Below, in pieces: positions 16,387 to 24,069 of a DNA stretch of 45,615 bases. Location of the stretch: the IMG/VR virus record IMGVR_UViG_3300022200_000088, positions 1 to 45,615 of that record; one strand, written 5' to 3'. Position 1 is the first letter of the stretch, and every line of letters starts with the position of its first letter. The notes beneath the pieces were generated by a model. It was given only the letters and a program-made list of their open reading frames with translations, was not told where the DNA came from and made no database searches. This DNA is from a virus. The position numbers and the translations under genes are program-made.

Positions 16387-16459
16387 GCCGCCTTAGCTCA
16401 TCTGGTAGAGCGACGCACTTGTAATGCGTAGGTGGTCGGTTCGATCCCGACAGGTGGCT
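16387..16459 (+). tRNA. tRNA-Thr (TGT)
   Basis: Acceptor GCCGCCT pairs with AGGTGGC, anticodon stem ACGCA/TGCGT with loop CTTGTAA, T arm GTCGG-TTCGATC-CCGAC, discriminator T. Confidence 0.95.
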
Positions 16460-16481
16460 CAAGTAATAGATAGAGGTATAT

Positions 16482-17180
16482 ATGAAAGAGATAGAGTTTT
16501 TACCAAAGACTATGGAAGCTGAAATGCTTGTAGATCCTCCAGGTCCTGCCCGTAAAAGTATCCCACACTGGTTTGCAAGCATGCCAGCCTTTAAAGGTGG
16601 AAAGCCAAAAGTTGATAATAATGGCGAAGGAAATTCTACAGTAAAGATGTGTTTGCCATTTGCCGACTCATTTGGTATGGGCTATATTCAATCTACCTGG
16701 GCTGACATGATGGTTTCTCAGGAGGATGACGGTGGCCTTACGATTTCTCTATCCTCATCTGATCCAGTATTAATGGACATGAGACCAGAGACATCTCACA
16801 AAATTCCAGAAGACTTTTATCAGCAAGAGTTTGCCTGGCACTCTCAGTGGATTCCAAAGGTTCCAAAGGGGTATAGCGTAATGTATACTCATCCACTTAA
16901 CAGAGAAGACTTGCCATTTCAAACCTTTTCTGGTATTGTAGATAGTGATGGCTATTATCATGAGACAGATGCAAATCACCCCTTTCTAATAAAGAAGGGC
17001 TTTACTGGCTTGATCCCTAGAGGAACTCCAATGTTTCAGATGATTCCATTTAAAAGGGATGACTGGAAGTCTAATGTTGTAGCCCATGATTCAGATCACT
17101 ATCTTCGTGCAACAAAGGTTAGGCAAAGATTCTGGGGTGGATACAAAGAAATGTTTTGGCACAAAAAGACTTTTAACTAA
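16482..17180 (+). CDS. DUF6065-like protein
   Basis: A 232-residue protein resembling the DUF6065 group: VKMCLPFADSFGMGY near residue 60, then WIPKVPKGYSVMYTHPLNR, LPFQTFSGIVDSDGYY, and IPRGTPMFQMIPFKRDDW. The pattern of beta strands and HPLNR/PF motifs is that of this group in phages and bacteria, whose function is unknown; I am moderately sure of the family. AGAGG eight bases before the ATG sets the start. It lies between the tRNAs and the endolysin. Confidence 0.7.
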   Translation: MKEIEFLPKTMEAEMLVDPPGPARKSIPHWFASMPAFKGGKPKVDNNGEGNSTVKMCLPFADSFGMGYIQSTWADMMVSQEDDGGLTISLSSSDPVLMDMRPETSHKIPEDFYQQEFAWHSQWIPKVPKGYSVMYTHPLNREDLPFQTFSGIVDSDGYYHETDANHPFLIKKGFTGLIPRGTPMFQMIPFKRDDWKSNVVAHDSDHYLRATKVRQRFWGGYKEMFWHKKTFN

Positions 17181-17191
17181 ATAAGTAGTAA

Positions 17192-17200
17192 TGTTATAAT
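17192..17200 (+). promoter_or_regulatory. Extended -10 promoter upstream of the endolysin
   Basis: TGTTATAAT would start RNA near 17207, leaving a short leader that contains AAGGAG before the ATG at 17228. Confidence 0.65.
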
Positions 17201-17227
17201 AAGATATACAAACATAAGGAGAGAAAT

Positions 17228-18031
17228 ATGGCTAAGGCACAATTTCCAATTGACGGAGCTCAGGGGAAAACCTGGAAAGTCAGTAGCAAGATGGGTTGGC
17301 GTATGCACCCAGTTAAGAAAGAAAAGAAGCATCACAATGGTACAGATATCTTTGGCGTAAGCAAAGGACCTACATACATTGAGTCATTCTATGATGGTAA
17401 AGTTCTAAAGGCAACAGTTTCAACTGCTGCTGGCGGTGGCTTTGGACATTATGTTGTAGTGCTTCATAAGATTGGTAAGGATTTCTATACCTCTCTATAC
17501 GCACACATGAAGCCTGGATCTATTAAGGTCAAGGCTGGTCAAACAATCACTGCTGGAACAGTTCTTGGAATTATGGGGACTTCTGGTATGTCTACTGGAG
17601 TTCACCTTCACTGGGAGATCTGGAAGGGCAAGAGTCATGGATGGTCTGCAGATGGTAAGGGCTTCGTTGAGCCTATCGCCTTCGTTGATGCTATCATCAA
17701 GATGGAGGCAGCTAAGGGATTTGCAGCACAGGCAACTCCAGAAGATGCTCCAGTAGAAATTATTAAGGTCGCTGTCCCAGCATTTCCTGCTAAGGCTACA
17801 GTAGCTAAACCAGTGGTAGCCACAGTCAAGAAGCCAGCACTTTCTGGTGAGTTGAAGATCGGCTCAAAAGGTATTGCAGTATCATACTTGCAGACGTCTC
17901 TAAAGGTCGTCGGAGACACTCCAGGAATATTTGGAGCCAAGACTGATGCGGCTGTCAAAATTCTACAGCGTAGAACAAAACTAACCTCTGACGGCATCGT
18001 TGGTCCACTGACCTGGAGTAAGATTAAATAA
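17228..18031 (+). CDS. Endolysin: M23 peptidase with peptidoglycan-binding domain
   Basis: A 267-residue lysin. The catalytic M23 domain has H36-N-G-T-D40 (HxxxD) and H126-L-H128-W-E, the zinc ligands of lysostaphin-type endopeptidases. An Ala/Pro/Lys-rich linker (about residues 150-200) leads to a C-terminal PG_binding_1 domain (LKIGSKGIAVSYLQ...DGIVGPLTWSKI). It would cut peptide cross-links of the cell wall at lysis. There is no signal peptide, so a holin is needed for export; candidates lie at 14774 and 14972. Confidence 0.92.
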   Translation: MAKAQFPIDGAQGKTWKVSSKMGWRMHPVKKEKKHHNGTDIFGVSKGPTYIESFYDGKVLKATVSTAAGGGFGHYVVVLHKIGKDFYTSLYAHMKPGSIKVKAGQTITAGTVLGIMGTSGMSTGVHLHWEIWKGKSHGWSADGKGFVEPIAFVDAIIKMEAAKGFAAQATPEDAPVEIIKVAVPAFPAKATVAKPVVATVKKPALSGELKIGSKGIAVSYLQTSLKVVGDTPGIFGAKTDAAVKILQRRTKLTSDGIVGPLTWSKIK

Positions 18032-18207
18032 TGGCTACCTATGAGTATACCTGTTCAGAATGTAAAACTAATCTTATAGTTACTAGGAGCATCTCTGAAG
18101 ATGATCCTGGATACAACTGCAAGACTTGTGGTATGTCTCTGAATAAGGTATACTCAATGGGTAACCCTGTTTTCAAGGGTAGTGGATTTTATAGAACGGA
18201 TAAGTAA
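18031..18207 (+). CDS. FmdB-like zinc-ribbon protein (58 aa)
   Basis: MATYEYTCSECKT with a second C-x-x-C (CKTC) and the tail FKGSGFYRTDK match the FmdB/CxxC_CXXC_SSSS zinc-ribbon family. The role in phages is unknown. The ATG overlaps the endolysin stop by one base and its own stop overlaps the next ATG, so the three are translationally linked. Confidence 0.8.
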   Translation: MATYEYTCSECKTNLIVTRSISEDDPGYNCKTCGMSLNKVYSMGNPVFKGSGFYRTDK

Positions 18208-18446
18208 TGGTAGTAGCAGCAGAAGCATGGACAATGACTGCCAATGATCGTTGTGATGCAAAAGAGTGTGGAGCACAAGCCTATGTTAAGGCAACAGGCG
18301 TAGCTGGAGAGTTACTTTTCTGTAATCATCATTACGAACGTGCCGTCAATAATGCAGTGGGCTATGACAAGATGATGAAGTTTGCATTTGACATTACTGA
18401 TGAAAGAGATAGGCTTATTGAGAATAGACTCCAGGGTGAAGACTAG
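18207..18446 (+). CDS. DUF7455-like zinc protein
   Basis: A 79-residue protein with RCDAKECGAQAYVKATGVAGELLFCNHHYERA, the pattern of an actinobacterial family (DUF7455) with one likely zinc site (two Cys, then C-x-H-H). Its presence supports an actinobacterial host. It follows the zinc ribbon with a TAATG overlap and ends on the GTG start of the GT61-like gene. Confidence 0.75.
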   Translation: MVVAAEAWTMTANDRCDAKECGAQAYVKATGVAGELLFCNHHYERAVNNAVGYDKMMKFAFDITDERDRLIENRLQGED

Positions 18447-19558
18447 TGGGGGTTCTTGATTTTGGCAAAGATGTTTTTAGATATTTAATTCACAAAATTC
18501 CAGACTCCTCTGTCTTTACCTTAAACGTTATAGATAAGCCAGATAATCCAATACAGTTTTATCCTGGAATGTATACTATAAAAAATAGTAAGGTTGACGA
18601 TAGTCCCTCCACTCTCTTTGAGATTACAGATAAAAATTTAATTAAGGGATACCTTCATGCTCATGGCGATGTAAAAACTCTAGATCTTACTTCTGGCAAA
18701 CCAAAACTATTAGCTTTATTAAAGTCTAGTTACTATCATTTCTTTATGGATGATGTTGCCAACATTATCGAAGCACTTCAACAATATCCAGATCATGAGT
18801 TAATTATCGATATCAGTGAAATCGCTATCCTATTAAACTCGCAGGATAAAAGTAAGGGGTTCTTCTTTGAGTTTTTGTTCCTATTAAAGCACTATGATAT
18901 TAAACATAAGATTGTCAAAATAACGGACTATGACGTAGTATATCTAGATGACTTTTATATTATTAGATATTCAAAAATATCTTCAGAGAATGCTGCAAAA
19001 GTTTATGAATACTTTTTACCATTTGTTCCAGATAAAAGTATAAAGCCTTATAGAAATGTCTACGTTAGTCGTAAAATTCAAGACGATACTATAAAGTATG
19101 AGGTAACTTCTCAGGACCAAAACTTTTACTATGACGGCAAGAGGGTTGATGATGAGATTGCCTTAGAGAACCTGTTTAAAAAGCTAGGCTTTGAAATTGT
19201 ATATCCAGAACTGTTTGAAGACTTATCAGAACAGATAAACTTTTTCTATTCTGTAAAGACTCTGGCATCTTTGACTAGCTCTGGAATAACAAGCTCTGTC
19301 TTTATGCAGCCTGGAGGAATAGTAATAGAAATTGTTAGCCCCATAGTTGCTGCTCCAATTGCTCCAGATGGGACATATAGAGAAGTTGAAATGGCTATCC
19401 ATAATTTTTACAAAGACTTGGCTTTTCTAAAGAATCATGTCTATGTTGCTATCCAGAATGCTAACTATAAATTTAAAGATATAGAGAAAACTATTTTAGG
19501 AAATTCATCTCTTAAAAAGTTTCTTACGGTGAAGAATGAAAAAGCTAATAATATTTGA
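18446..19558 (+). CDS. Glycosyltransferase family 61-like protein
   Basis: A 370-residue protein whose C-terminal half has the DUF563/GT61 pattern: NVYVSRKI, then GFEIVYPELFEDLSEQINFF, SVKTLASLTSSGITSSVFMQPGGIVIEI. The usual HG-x-G-L-T-N segment is altered here (SLTSSGITSS), so substrate handling may differ. GTG start at 18446 overlaps the upstream stop. It opens a four-gene sugar cassette with overlapping reading frames. A likely role is transfer of a sugar in a surface or virion glycan. Confidence 0.72.
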   Translation: MGVLDFGKDVFRYLIHKIPDSSVFTLNVIDKPDNPIQFYPGMYTIKNSKVDDSPSTLFEITDKNLIKGYLHAHGDVKTLDLTSGKPKLLALLKSSYYHFFMDDVANIIEALQQYPDHELIIDISEIAILLNSQDKSKGFFFEFLFLLKHYDIKHKIVKITDYDVVYLDDFYIIRYSKISSENAAKVYEYFLPFVPDKSIKPYRNVYVSRKIQDDTIKYEVTSQDQNFYYDGKRVDDEIALENLFKKLGFEIVYPELFEDLSEQINFFYSVKTLASLTSSGITSSVFMQPGGIVIEIVSPIVAAPIAPDGTYREVEMAIHNFYKDLAFLKNHVYVAIQNANYKFKDIEKTILGNSSLKKFLTVKNEKANNI

Positions 19559-20165
19559 TCTTGATGGAGTTTTAATAGATAGTAAAGAAATACACTTTAA
19601 CTCTTTAAACCTTGCTCTAAGCTCTATAAGTGATGCGTATGTTATTTCCAGGGCAGATCAAGATTCTATCTTTGAAGGCCTTCCTACCAAAGCAAAACTA
19701 CAGATACTTACACAGACAAAAGGGCTACCAAGAGATCTATATGATGTTATATGGCAACAAAAGCAACAATACTCCTCTACCATGTTTCTAAGTGTAAACA
19801 TTGACAATGAATTGATAAACCTTTTTAAGCTTATAAAACAAAACAATATAAGCATAGCCGTAGCAAGCAACAGCATCAGAAGTACCCTAGACAACTGCAT
19901 AAGAGCCCTGGGCTTGACAGATCTATTAGACTACTCTCTGAGCAATGAAGATGTTATTCACCCAAAGCCAAGTTCTGAAATATATTTAAGGTGCATGGAT
20001 CGCTTTGGTGTAAGCCCTAAAGATGTGGCTATATTTGAGGACAGCCCCGTAGGTAAGCAAGCTGCAAGGTCAAGTGGAGCAAAAGTTTTTGAAGTGGACA
20101 ACAGGCTAGGCTTGACATTCGATAAGATATCTGATAGTATTAAATATCTAAATGGAGAACTATGA
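19536..20165 (+). CDS. HAD-superfamily phosphatase
   Basis: A 209-residue HAD hydrolase: motif I D8-L-D10-G-V, cap helices after it, motif II at AVASNS, the motif III lysine in HPKPSSEIY, and motif IV FEDSPVG. It resembles beta-phosphoglucomutase and phosphoglycolate phosphatase-like enzymes. In this cassette it would remove phosphate from a sugar phosphate or a related intermediate. It overlaps the GT61-like gene by 23 bases and the nucleotidyltransferase by four. Confidence 0.85.
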   Translation: MKKLIIFDLDGVLIDSKEIHFNSLNLALSSISDAYVISRADQDSIFEGLPTKAKLQILTQTKGLPRDLYDVIWQQKQQYSSTMFLSVNIDNELINLFKLIKQNNISIAVASNSIRSTLDNCIRALGLTDLLDYSLSNEDVIHPKPSSEIYLRCMDRFGVSPKDVAIFEDSPVGKQAARSSGAKVFEVDNRLGLTFDKISDSIKYLNGEL

Positions 20166-20875
20166 TAAATAATTTAAATGTATTGATACCAATGGCTGGC
20201 TTAGGTACTCGCTTCTCAGAAAGTGGCTACTCATTACCAAAGCCACTAATTAAAATCTTTGGTAAGCCAATGATTCAGCATGTAGTTGAGAGTCTTAACC
20301 TTAAGGCTAACTATATATTTATTGTTCAGCAAGAACATTATGCTAAGTATAATCTACAAGCAACTCTAGAGGCCATAGCTCCAGGATGTGAGATAGTTCA
20401 AATAGATGGACCAACTGATGGAGCTGCCAGGACTACCCTAATGGCTAAACATCTTATTAATAATGATACTCCATTAATAATATCAAATTCAGACCAGGTT
20501 GTAGTATGGGATAGTTTGGTGTTTCAGTCTCTAGCAGCCTCACGTGGCGTTATAGCCCTATTCCCTGCCAACGATCCTAAGTGGTCATATGCCAAAATTG
20601 AAGATGGTAAGGTAATAGAGGTAGCAGAAAAGAAAGTTATCAGTGAATATGCCAGCGTAGGAATCTATGGGTTTAAATCTGGGGCAGATTACGTAAAATA
20701 TGCTGAGCAGATGATTACCAAGGATATTAGGACTAACAAGGAATTCTATATAGCTCCAGTATATAATGAAGCAATCGCTGATGGTCAAACTATCATCCCA
20801 TACTTTGTTGATGAGATGCACGGTCTAGGAACTCCAGAAGATATGAATAATTATATTAAGAATATTGTCAAATGA
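20162..20875 (+). CDS. Sugar-phosphate nucleotidyltransferase
   Basis: A 237-residue GT-A-like nucleotidyltransferase with the signature PMAGLGTRFSESGYSLPKPLI at residues 10-30, the ISNSDQVV segment equivalent to the metal-binding D, and VGIYGFKSG. It would activate a sugar phosphate (or polyol/amino-alcohol phosphate) with NTP. Overlaps its neighbours by four bases on each side, so the cassette is probably one transcript. The exact substrate cannot be read from the sequence. Confidence 0.85.
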   Translation: MINNLNVLIPMAGLGTRFSESGYSLPKPLIKIFGKPMIQHVVESLNLKANYIFIVQQEHYAKYNLQATLEAIAPGCEIVQIDGPTDGAARTTLMAKHLINNDTPLIISNSDQVVVWDSLVFQSLAASRGVIALFPANDPKWSYAKIEDGKVIEVAEKKVISEYASVGIYGFKSGADYVKYAEQMITKDIRTNKEFYIAPVYNEAIADGQTIIPYFVDEMHGLGTPEDMNNYIKNIVK

Positions 20876-21294
20876 TAAAGATTGCTCATAGAGGAAATAT
20901 TTCTGGACCATCTCATAAAGAGAATCAGCCATCCTACTTAAAGGATACTATATCTCAGGGCTACGATGTTGAGTTGGATTTATGGAAGGTCAAAGGACTT
21001 CTATGGCTAGGTCATAATGGGCCACAGTATTTAATCCCTGAAAGTTTTCTTTTAGATATTGGTCATGCTGCATGGATTCACTGCAAGAACTTAGAAGCTT
21101 TAGACTTCTTAAATGCTACGTTTCCACATCTAAATTATTTTTGGCACCAAGAAGATAGCTATACGCTAACAAGCCAGGACTATATCTGGGCATATCCAGG
21201 AATGGAAGTAACCAGTAGGACGGTTATCGTAGATCTAGAAAACTCTAAACCCTATGATTCGCTAGGAGTTTGTAGTGACAACTTTGAGCAATAA
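20872..21294 (+). CDS. GDPD-like (glycerophosphodiester phosphodiesterase-fold) protein
   Basis: A 140-residue short form with IAHRGN (H6, R7), ENQPSYL, GYDVELDLW and LWLGHNGPQY, the metal and catalytic positions of the PLC-like TIM barrel. IHCKN, FWHQEDSYTLTS and YIWAYPG resemble small GDPD-like proteins of capsule clusters. It is shorter than typical 240-residue GDPDs. Its linkage with the HAD and nucleotidyltransferase genes suggests glycan or phosphodiester chemistry. Confidence 0.75.
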   Translation: MIKIAHRGNISGPSHKENQPSYLKDTISQGYDVELDLWKVKGLLWLGHNGPQYLIPESFLLDIGHAAWIHCKNLEALDFLNATFPHLNYFWHQEDSYTLTSQDYIWAYPGMEVTSRTVIVDLENSKPYDSLGVCSDNFEQ

Positions 21295-21299
21295 AACTA

Positions 21300-21328
21300 T
21301 TGACAATCAGCATTAATTAGTATATAAT
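21300..21328 (+). promoter_or_regulatory. Sigma-70-type promoter
   Basis: TTGACA (21300-21305), 17-base spacer, TATAAT (21323-21328), both perfect. RNA would start near 21335, leaving a leader of about 25 bases with GGAAT before the ATG at 21359. Confidence 0.88.
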
Positions 21329-21358
21329 AAAGTAGAATATAAAATAGATTGGAATAGT

Positions 21359-21775
21359 ATGGAGTATCTTTTAGGATCATTAGTAACTATACTAGCCCTA
21401 TTTGTCTTAAGAAATAATATAACTAAAGATCTAGATGCTGAGAGATACTTAGAGATTAAATATCGTCAAAGTAATGTATTTGAAATGGTAAAACCTTTTA
21501 TAAGTTTTATAACTTTTAGACCTTTACCAAAGACTCAATCTACAACGTTTGAAGATAAGAAGCATATAAAGGTAGTGATTCTAGATAACAAGGCTTATTG
21601 GATCCTAAACAATGTATTTTTTGTGGCAGACCAGATAGATGGAATGATAGATAAAGAAACAACCAGGCCAGTTGACACCATTAATATGGATAAGGTTCAG
21701 TTGGAAAAGATGATGGTCATAGTTGAAACACTTACGGAAGGAGACGGCGATGCAAATTGGAATTCAAGGAACTAA
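21359..21775 (+). CDS. Membrane-anchored hypothetical protein (138 aa)
   Basis: The first 18 residues (MEYLLGSLVTILALFVL) form one membrane helix, followed by a soluble mixed alpha/beta part with IKVVILDNKAYWILNNVFFVAD. Similar anchored proteins occur in actinophages without a known role. It is the first gene behind a consensus promoter and overlaps the next gene by 26 bases. Confidence 0.68.
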   Translation: MEYLLGSLVTILALFVLRNNITKDLDAERYLEIKYRQSNVFEMVKPFISFITFRPLPKTQSTTFEDKKHIKVVILDNKAYWILNNVFFVADQIDGMIDKETTRPVDTINMDKVQLEKMMVIVETLTEGDGDANWNSRN

Positions 21776-22100
21776 AACATTTAATGATTATACAATATTC
21801 TTAAGAGCTATTGGCACAGCTCTCTCTACGATGTCTGATGAGGACAAGAGTGTTACTATTTTTTCTGCAGGTCCAGCACAAATAAATTCTTATGGGTTAG
21901 AGTTCTCTAATATATCTGAGAGAAGCCTTAAGGCACGTGGCATAAAAATAAAGTTCATAAAAGTCACAGAGACCTGGATGAAAGAAAATATTGCCAATAT
22001 TGATTACCTTGCTTATTTTAGTAAGCCAGGGGAACCATATTCCGATCTAGTAAATCTAGCGGAAGACCACAATATCGATGTAGGAGTCTACCGATATTAA
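21750..22100 (+). CDS. SLOG/Rossmann-like protein (116 aa)
   Basis: MQIGIQGTKTFNDYTIFLRAIG opens like the nucleotide-binding turn of SLOG/DprA-like proteins; SVTIFSAGPAQINSYGLEF and IDYLAYFSKPGEP continue a Rossmann-like beta-alpha pattern. GGAAGGAG at 21736-21743 fixes the ATG at 21750. In phages, SLOG-like folds may bind nucleotide signals; here that is only a fold-level suggestion. Confidence 0.65.
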   Translation: MQIGIQGTKTFNDYTIFLRAIGTALSTMSDEDKSVTIFSAGPAQINSYGLEFSNISERSLKARGIKIKFIKVTETWMKENIANIDYLAYFSKPGEPYSDLVNLAEDHNIDVGVYRY

Positions 22101-22152
22101 GTTAATAGATAAAGTGTCTATTGATTCCAAGTAAATAACAAAAGGAGCTATG

Positions 22153-22362
22153 ATGTTAATCAAGTCTCTAGAACAAATGGAACAGATTGTAAAGAAGAAT
22201 AAATCTTTAATCTGGGATGGTTGGGTAGTAGTTAGCCTTCAACCAACGTATAACGGAGTAGCATCAAAAGATGGTATCTGCCGAAATGGTAAATGGTTTC
22301 TTCAGAAAAGATATGAAGCCAATGCTAATGGATGGGAAATCCCCGACAAGTTTGCAGGCTAG
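22153..22362 (+). CDS. Hypothetical protein (69 aa)
   Basis: A small protein with WDGWVVVSLQPTYNGVASKDGICRNGKWFLQKRYEANANGWEIP, a beta-rich core rich in Trp. AAAGGAG at 22141-22147 suits the second of two adjacent ATGs (22150, 22153). Not recognised further; gene spacing and codon use match its neighbours. Confidence 0.65.
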   Translation: MLIKSLEQMEQIVKKNKSLIWDGWVVVSLQPTYNGVASKDGICRNGKWFLQKRYEANANGWEIPDKFAG

Positions 22363-22364
22363 TC

Positions 22365-22652
22365 ATGATGGATAAGCATAGTTGGAAAGACGATGCTGAT
22401 TGTTTAAATTATGATGTAAACGACTTCTTTGATAATTATGAGGAAGATTTAGAGCTCAGACCAGAGATAGATAAGCTTTGTTCGGAGTGCCCCTTAGCAA
22501 GACATTGTTTCGCAGTTGGAGTATCACAAAAAGAAACAGGTGTCTGGGGGGGTATCTATCTAGAAAGTGGAAAGATATCTAGAGAGTTTAATAGACATAG
22601 AACAAAACAGCAGTGGACCGAAAAATGGCAAAATTTAACGATGGACAATTAA
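22365..22652 (+). CDS. WhiB-like Fe-S transcription factor
   Basis: A 95-residue Wbl protein with all four cluster ligands: C13, then C39-x2-C42-x5-C48 (LCSECPLARHC), followed by GVWGG, the loop that contacts sigma-A region 4, and a basic tail (REFNRHRTKQQWTEKW). Wbl proteins are specific to Actinobacteria and their phages and regulate transcription through the housekeeping sigma factor. Two ATGs (22365, 22368) are possible. It may switch host or late phage promoters. Confidence 0.9.
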   Translation: MMDKHSWKDDADCLNYDVNDFFDNYEEDLELRPEIDKLCSECPLARHCFAVGVSQKETGVWGGIYLESGKISREFNRHRTKQQWTEKWQNLTMDN

Positions 22653-22653
22653 G

Positions 22654-22890
22654 ATGTATACAGATACAATGAAAATGGCATTTCATTCAATTCCTGCACC
22701 AAATAATTTTGGGGTACGCCTTGAGGATAATGATACATTCCTTACTATTAGAGCTAAGGAAGATGTCTTTATGAGGCTACATGACGATGAGAAGCGTAGT
22801 GCTATCGAGTATATGATTAGAGTTAAGAAGGCTCTGGAAGATAACGGAGCAATCGTTCTATTAGTAAGAGAAGGCGGTAAGGAAGATTGA
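22654..22890 (+). CDS. Hypothetical protein (78 aa)
   Basis: IPAPNNFGVRLEDNDTFLTIRAKEDVFMRLHDDEKRSAIEYMIRVKKALEDNGAIVLLVREGG forms a compact alpha/beta protein seen in similar form in actinophages. The ATG at 22669 (MKMAFHSI) is an alternative start. It overlaps the following TTG start. Confidence 0.65.
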   Translation: MYTDTMKMAFHSIPAPNNFGVRLEDNDTFLTIRAKEDVFMRLHDDEKRSAIEYMIRVKKALEDNGAIVLLVREGGKED

Positions 22891-23309
22891 TTACAGATCT
22901 AATTGCATTCTCAGTTTTAGTATCAATCATAGTACTACTTGTGATAAACAGTATTAGGCTAAAGCTTAAGAACAAGAGGCTACTAATAGCCTCACTACAA
23001 CAAGAGATTGATAAGGTAGCTCTTCTTCAGTATGTAGAAAAGGTAACTGAAGAGTCTCAGTCAAATAACATTGAGCAGACAGAAGGATTTCTAAAGTTTG
23101 TCTCTCAATCTAGGGACTGGGCCTTTGATTATATTGAAGAAGTCCAGAAAGAATTAGATATTTTTTCTAAAAAAGTTGGCCCAGATATCAAATATATTTT
23201 AAAATATGGAACACTAATCGAGCATCCGTTACAAGATTCAATCAATCGGATTGCTCAGGCATATTCAGAGCTAGAAAAGCTTTTGCCACAAGATAAAGAC
23301 CAGGTATGA
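22887..23309 (+). CDS. Membrane-anchored coiled-coil protein (140 aa)
   Basis: TTG start with AAGGA eight bases upstream inside the previous gene. Residues 5-21 (LIAFSVLVSIIVLLVIN) form one membrane helix; the remainder is a long charged helix with coiled-coil character (KLKNKRLLIASLQQEIDKVALLQ). It resembles spanin-like or membrane-tethered phage proteins only in topology; no function is assigned. Confidence 0.65.
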   Translation: MITDLIAFSVLVSIIVLLVINSIRLKLKNKRLLIASLQQEIDKVALLQYVEKVTEESQSNNIEQTEGFLKFVSQSRDWAFDYIEEVQKELDIFSKKVGPDIKYILKYGTLIEHPLQDSINRIAQAYSELEKLLPQDKDQV

Positions 23310-23350
23310 TACACTTATAAATTGGATCCTCTAGTTATATAGGAGGTAAC

Positions 23351-23518
23351 ATGCTTGTAATAAAAGATACCGATGAATTATTGGAATACTTTTATGATGT
23401 TTGTGAGGTATCTGGGTGTGACGTAGAGGCTACTGATTTTTATGAATCAGACACTGACGCATTAAATTTGTGTGATAGTCACTACAGAGAGATAGCTAGC
23501 AATAATTCAATATGGTAA
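23351..23518 (+). CDS. Small acidic Cys protein (55 aa)
   Basis: A perfect AGGAGGT (23341-23347) stands three bases before the ATG. The protein is acidic with Cys in DVCEVSGCDVEATDFY and LCDSHY; three Cys and a His could hold zinc. Not recognised, but the ribosome site makes it convincing as a gene. Confidence 0.68.
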   Translation: MLVIKDTDELLEYFYDVCEVSGCDVEATDFYESDTDALNLCDSHYREIASNNSIW

Positions 23519-23545
23519 GAAAATAATTATAAACAGGAGAATAAC

Positions 23546-23905
23546 ATGAATACAAAAGTTAAAGCACTACTAGCATCATACGCACGATCAGTTCTAGCAG
23601 CAGCTTCTGCACTATACTTAGCAGGAGTAACAGATCCAAAAGATCTTTTGATGGCATTACTAGCAGGTCTACTACCAGTAGCTCTTCGTTATGTAAATCC
23701 AAAGGATGCAGCTTTTGGTAAAGTCGCTGAGGAAGTAGTAAAGGCATATCTTCCACAGGGAGAAGCCGTAATTCCAAAGGAATATTTAGATCAAAATAAA
23801 GATGCGATTGCCAAACTTGTAAAAGCTTATAATGAGACAAACGCTAATGCTGCAAAGAAGGATCCAACTGCTTCTGTAAAGAAGCCAGCACCAAAAAAGA
23901 AGTAG
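23546..23905 (+). CDS. Small membrane protein with Lys/Ala/Pro tail (119 aa)
   Basis: Residues 10-50 contain two hydrophobic helices (YARSVLAAASALYLAGV, LLMALLAGLLPVALRYV) then NPKDAAFG, a pattern I know from small actinophage membrane proteins near lysis or structural genes. The C-terminus (KKDPTASVKKPAPKKK) is basic and disordered. CAGGAGA precedes the ATG. Holin function is possible but not shown. Confidence 0.68.
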   Translation: MNTKVKALLASYARSVLAAASALYLAGVTDPKDLLMALLAGLLPVALRYVNPKDAAFGKVAEEVVKAYLPQGEAVIPKEYLDQNKDAIAKLVKAYNETNANAAKKDPTASVKKPAPKKK

Positions 23906-23921
23906 CATTAAATAAGTTAAG

Positions 23922-23952
23922 CAGGTTGTTATTAATTTGACAGCCTGTTTTT
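23922..23952 (+). terminator. Rho-independent terminator
   Basis: CAGGTTGT (23922-23929) pairs with ACAGCCTG (23940-23947) with one G-T pair, followed by five T. It ends the 21.3-23.9 kb unit just before the structured RNA. Confidence 0.85.
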
Positions 23953-23956
23953 CTTA

Positions 23957-23965
23957 TGTTATAAT
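23957..23965 (+). promoter_or_regulatory. Extended -10 promoter for the structured RNA
   Basis: TGTTATAAT ends seven bases before G23972, the first paired base of the RNA stem. No clear -35 box because the terminator occupies that space. Confidence 0.75.
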
Positions 23966-23971
23966 ATAAGT

Positions 23972-24056
23972 GTCCCCATACAGGCCTACGCTTAGGATGG
24001 ATTAGTTACCTATTTTACGACCGTGGCCAACGTGCATGAATTGCCTGTGTGGGGGC
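23972..24056 (+). ncRNA. Unassigned structured small RNA (about 85 nt)
   Basis: The predicted 5' end (GTCCCCATACAGGC, 23972-23985) pairs over 14 positions with GCCTGTGTGGGGGC (24043-24056), using two G-U pairs. The 57-base interior holds smaller possible stems (TAGG/CCTA at 23993-24012) and the palindrome TGGCCA. It has its own promoter, follows a terminator, and contains no ORF or ribosome site. It is not a tRNA: there is no T-loop. I cannot match it to a named family. Confidence 0.65.
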
Positions 24057-24069
24057 ATTCTTCTATCTA

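Noticed and set aside
15887-16582. ORFs across the tRNA block on both strands
   Set aside because: They run straight through folded tRNA genes.
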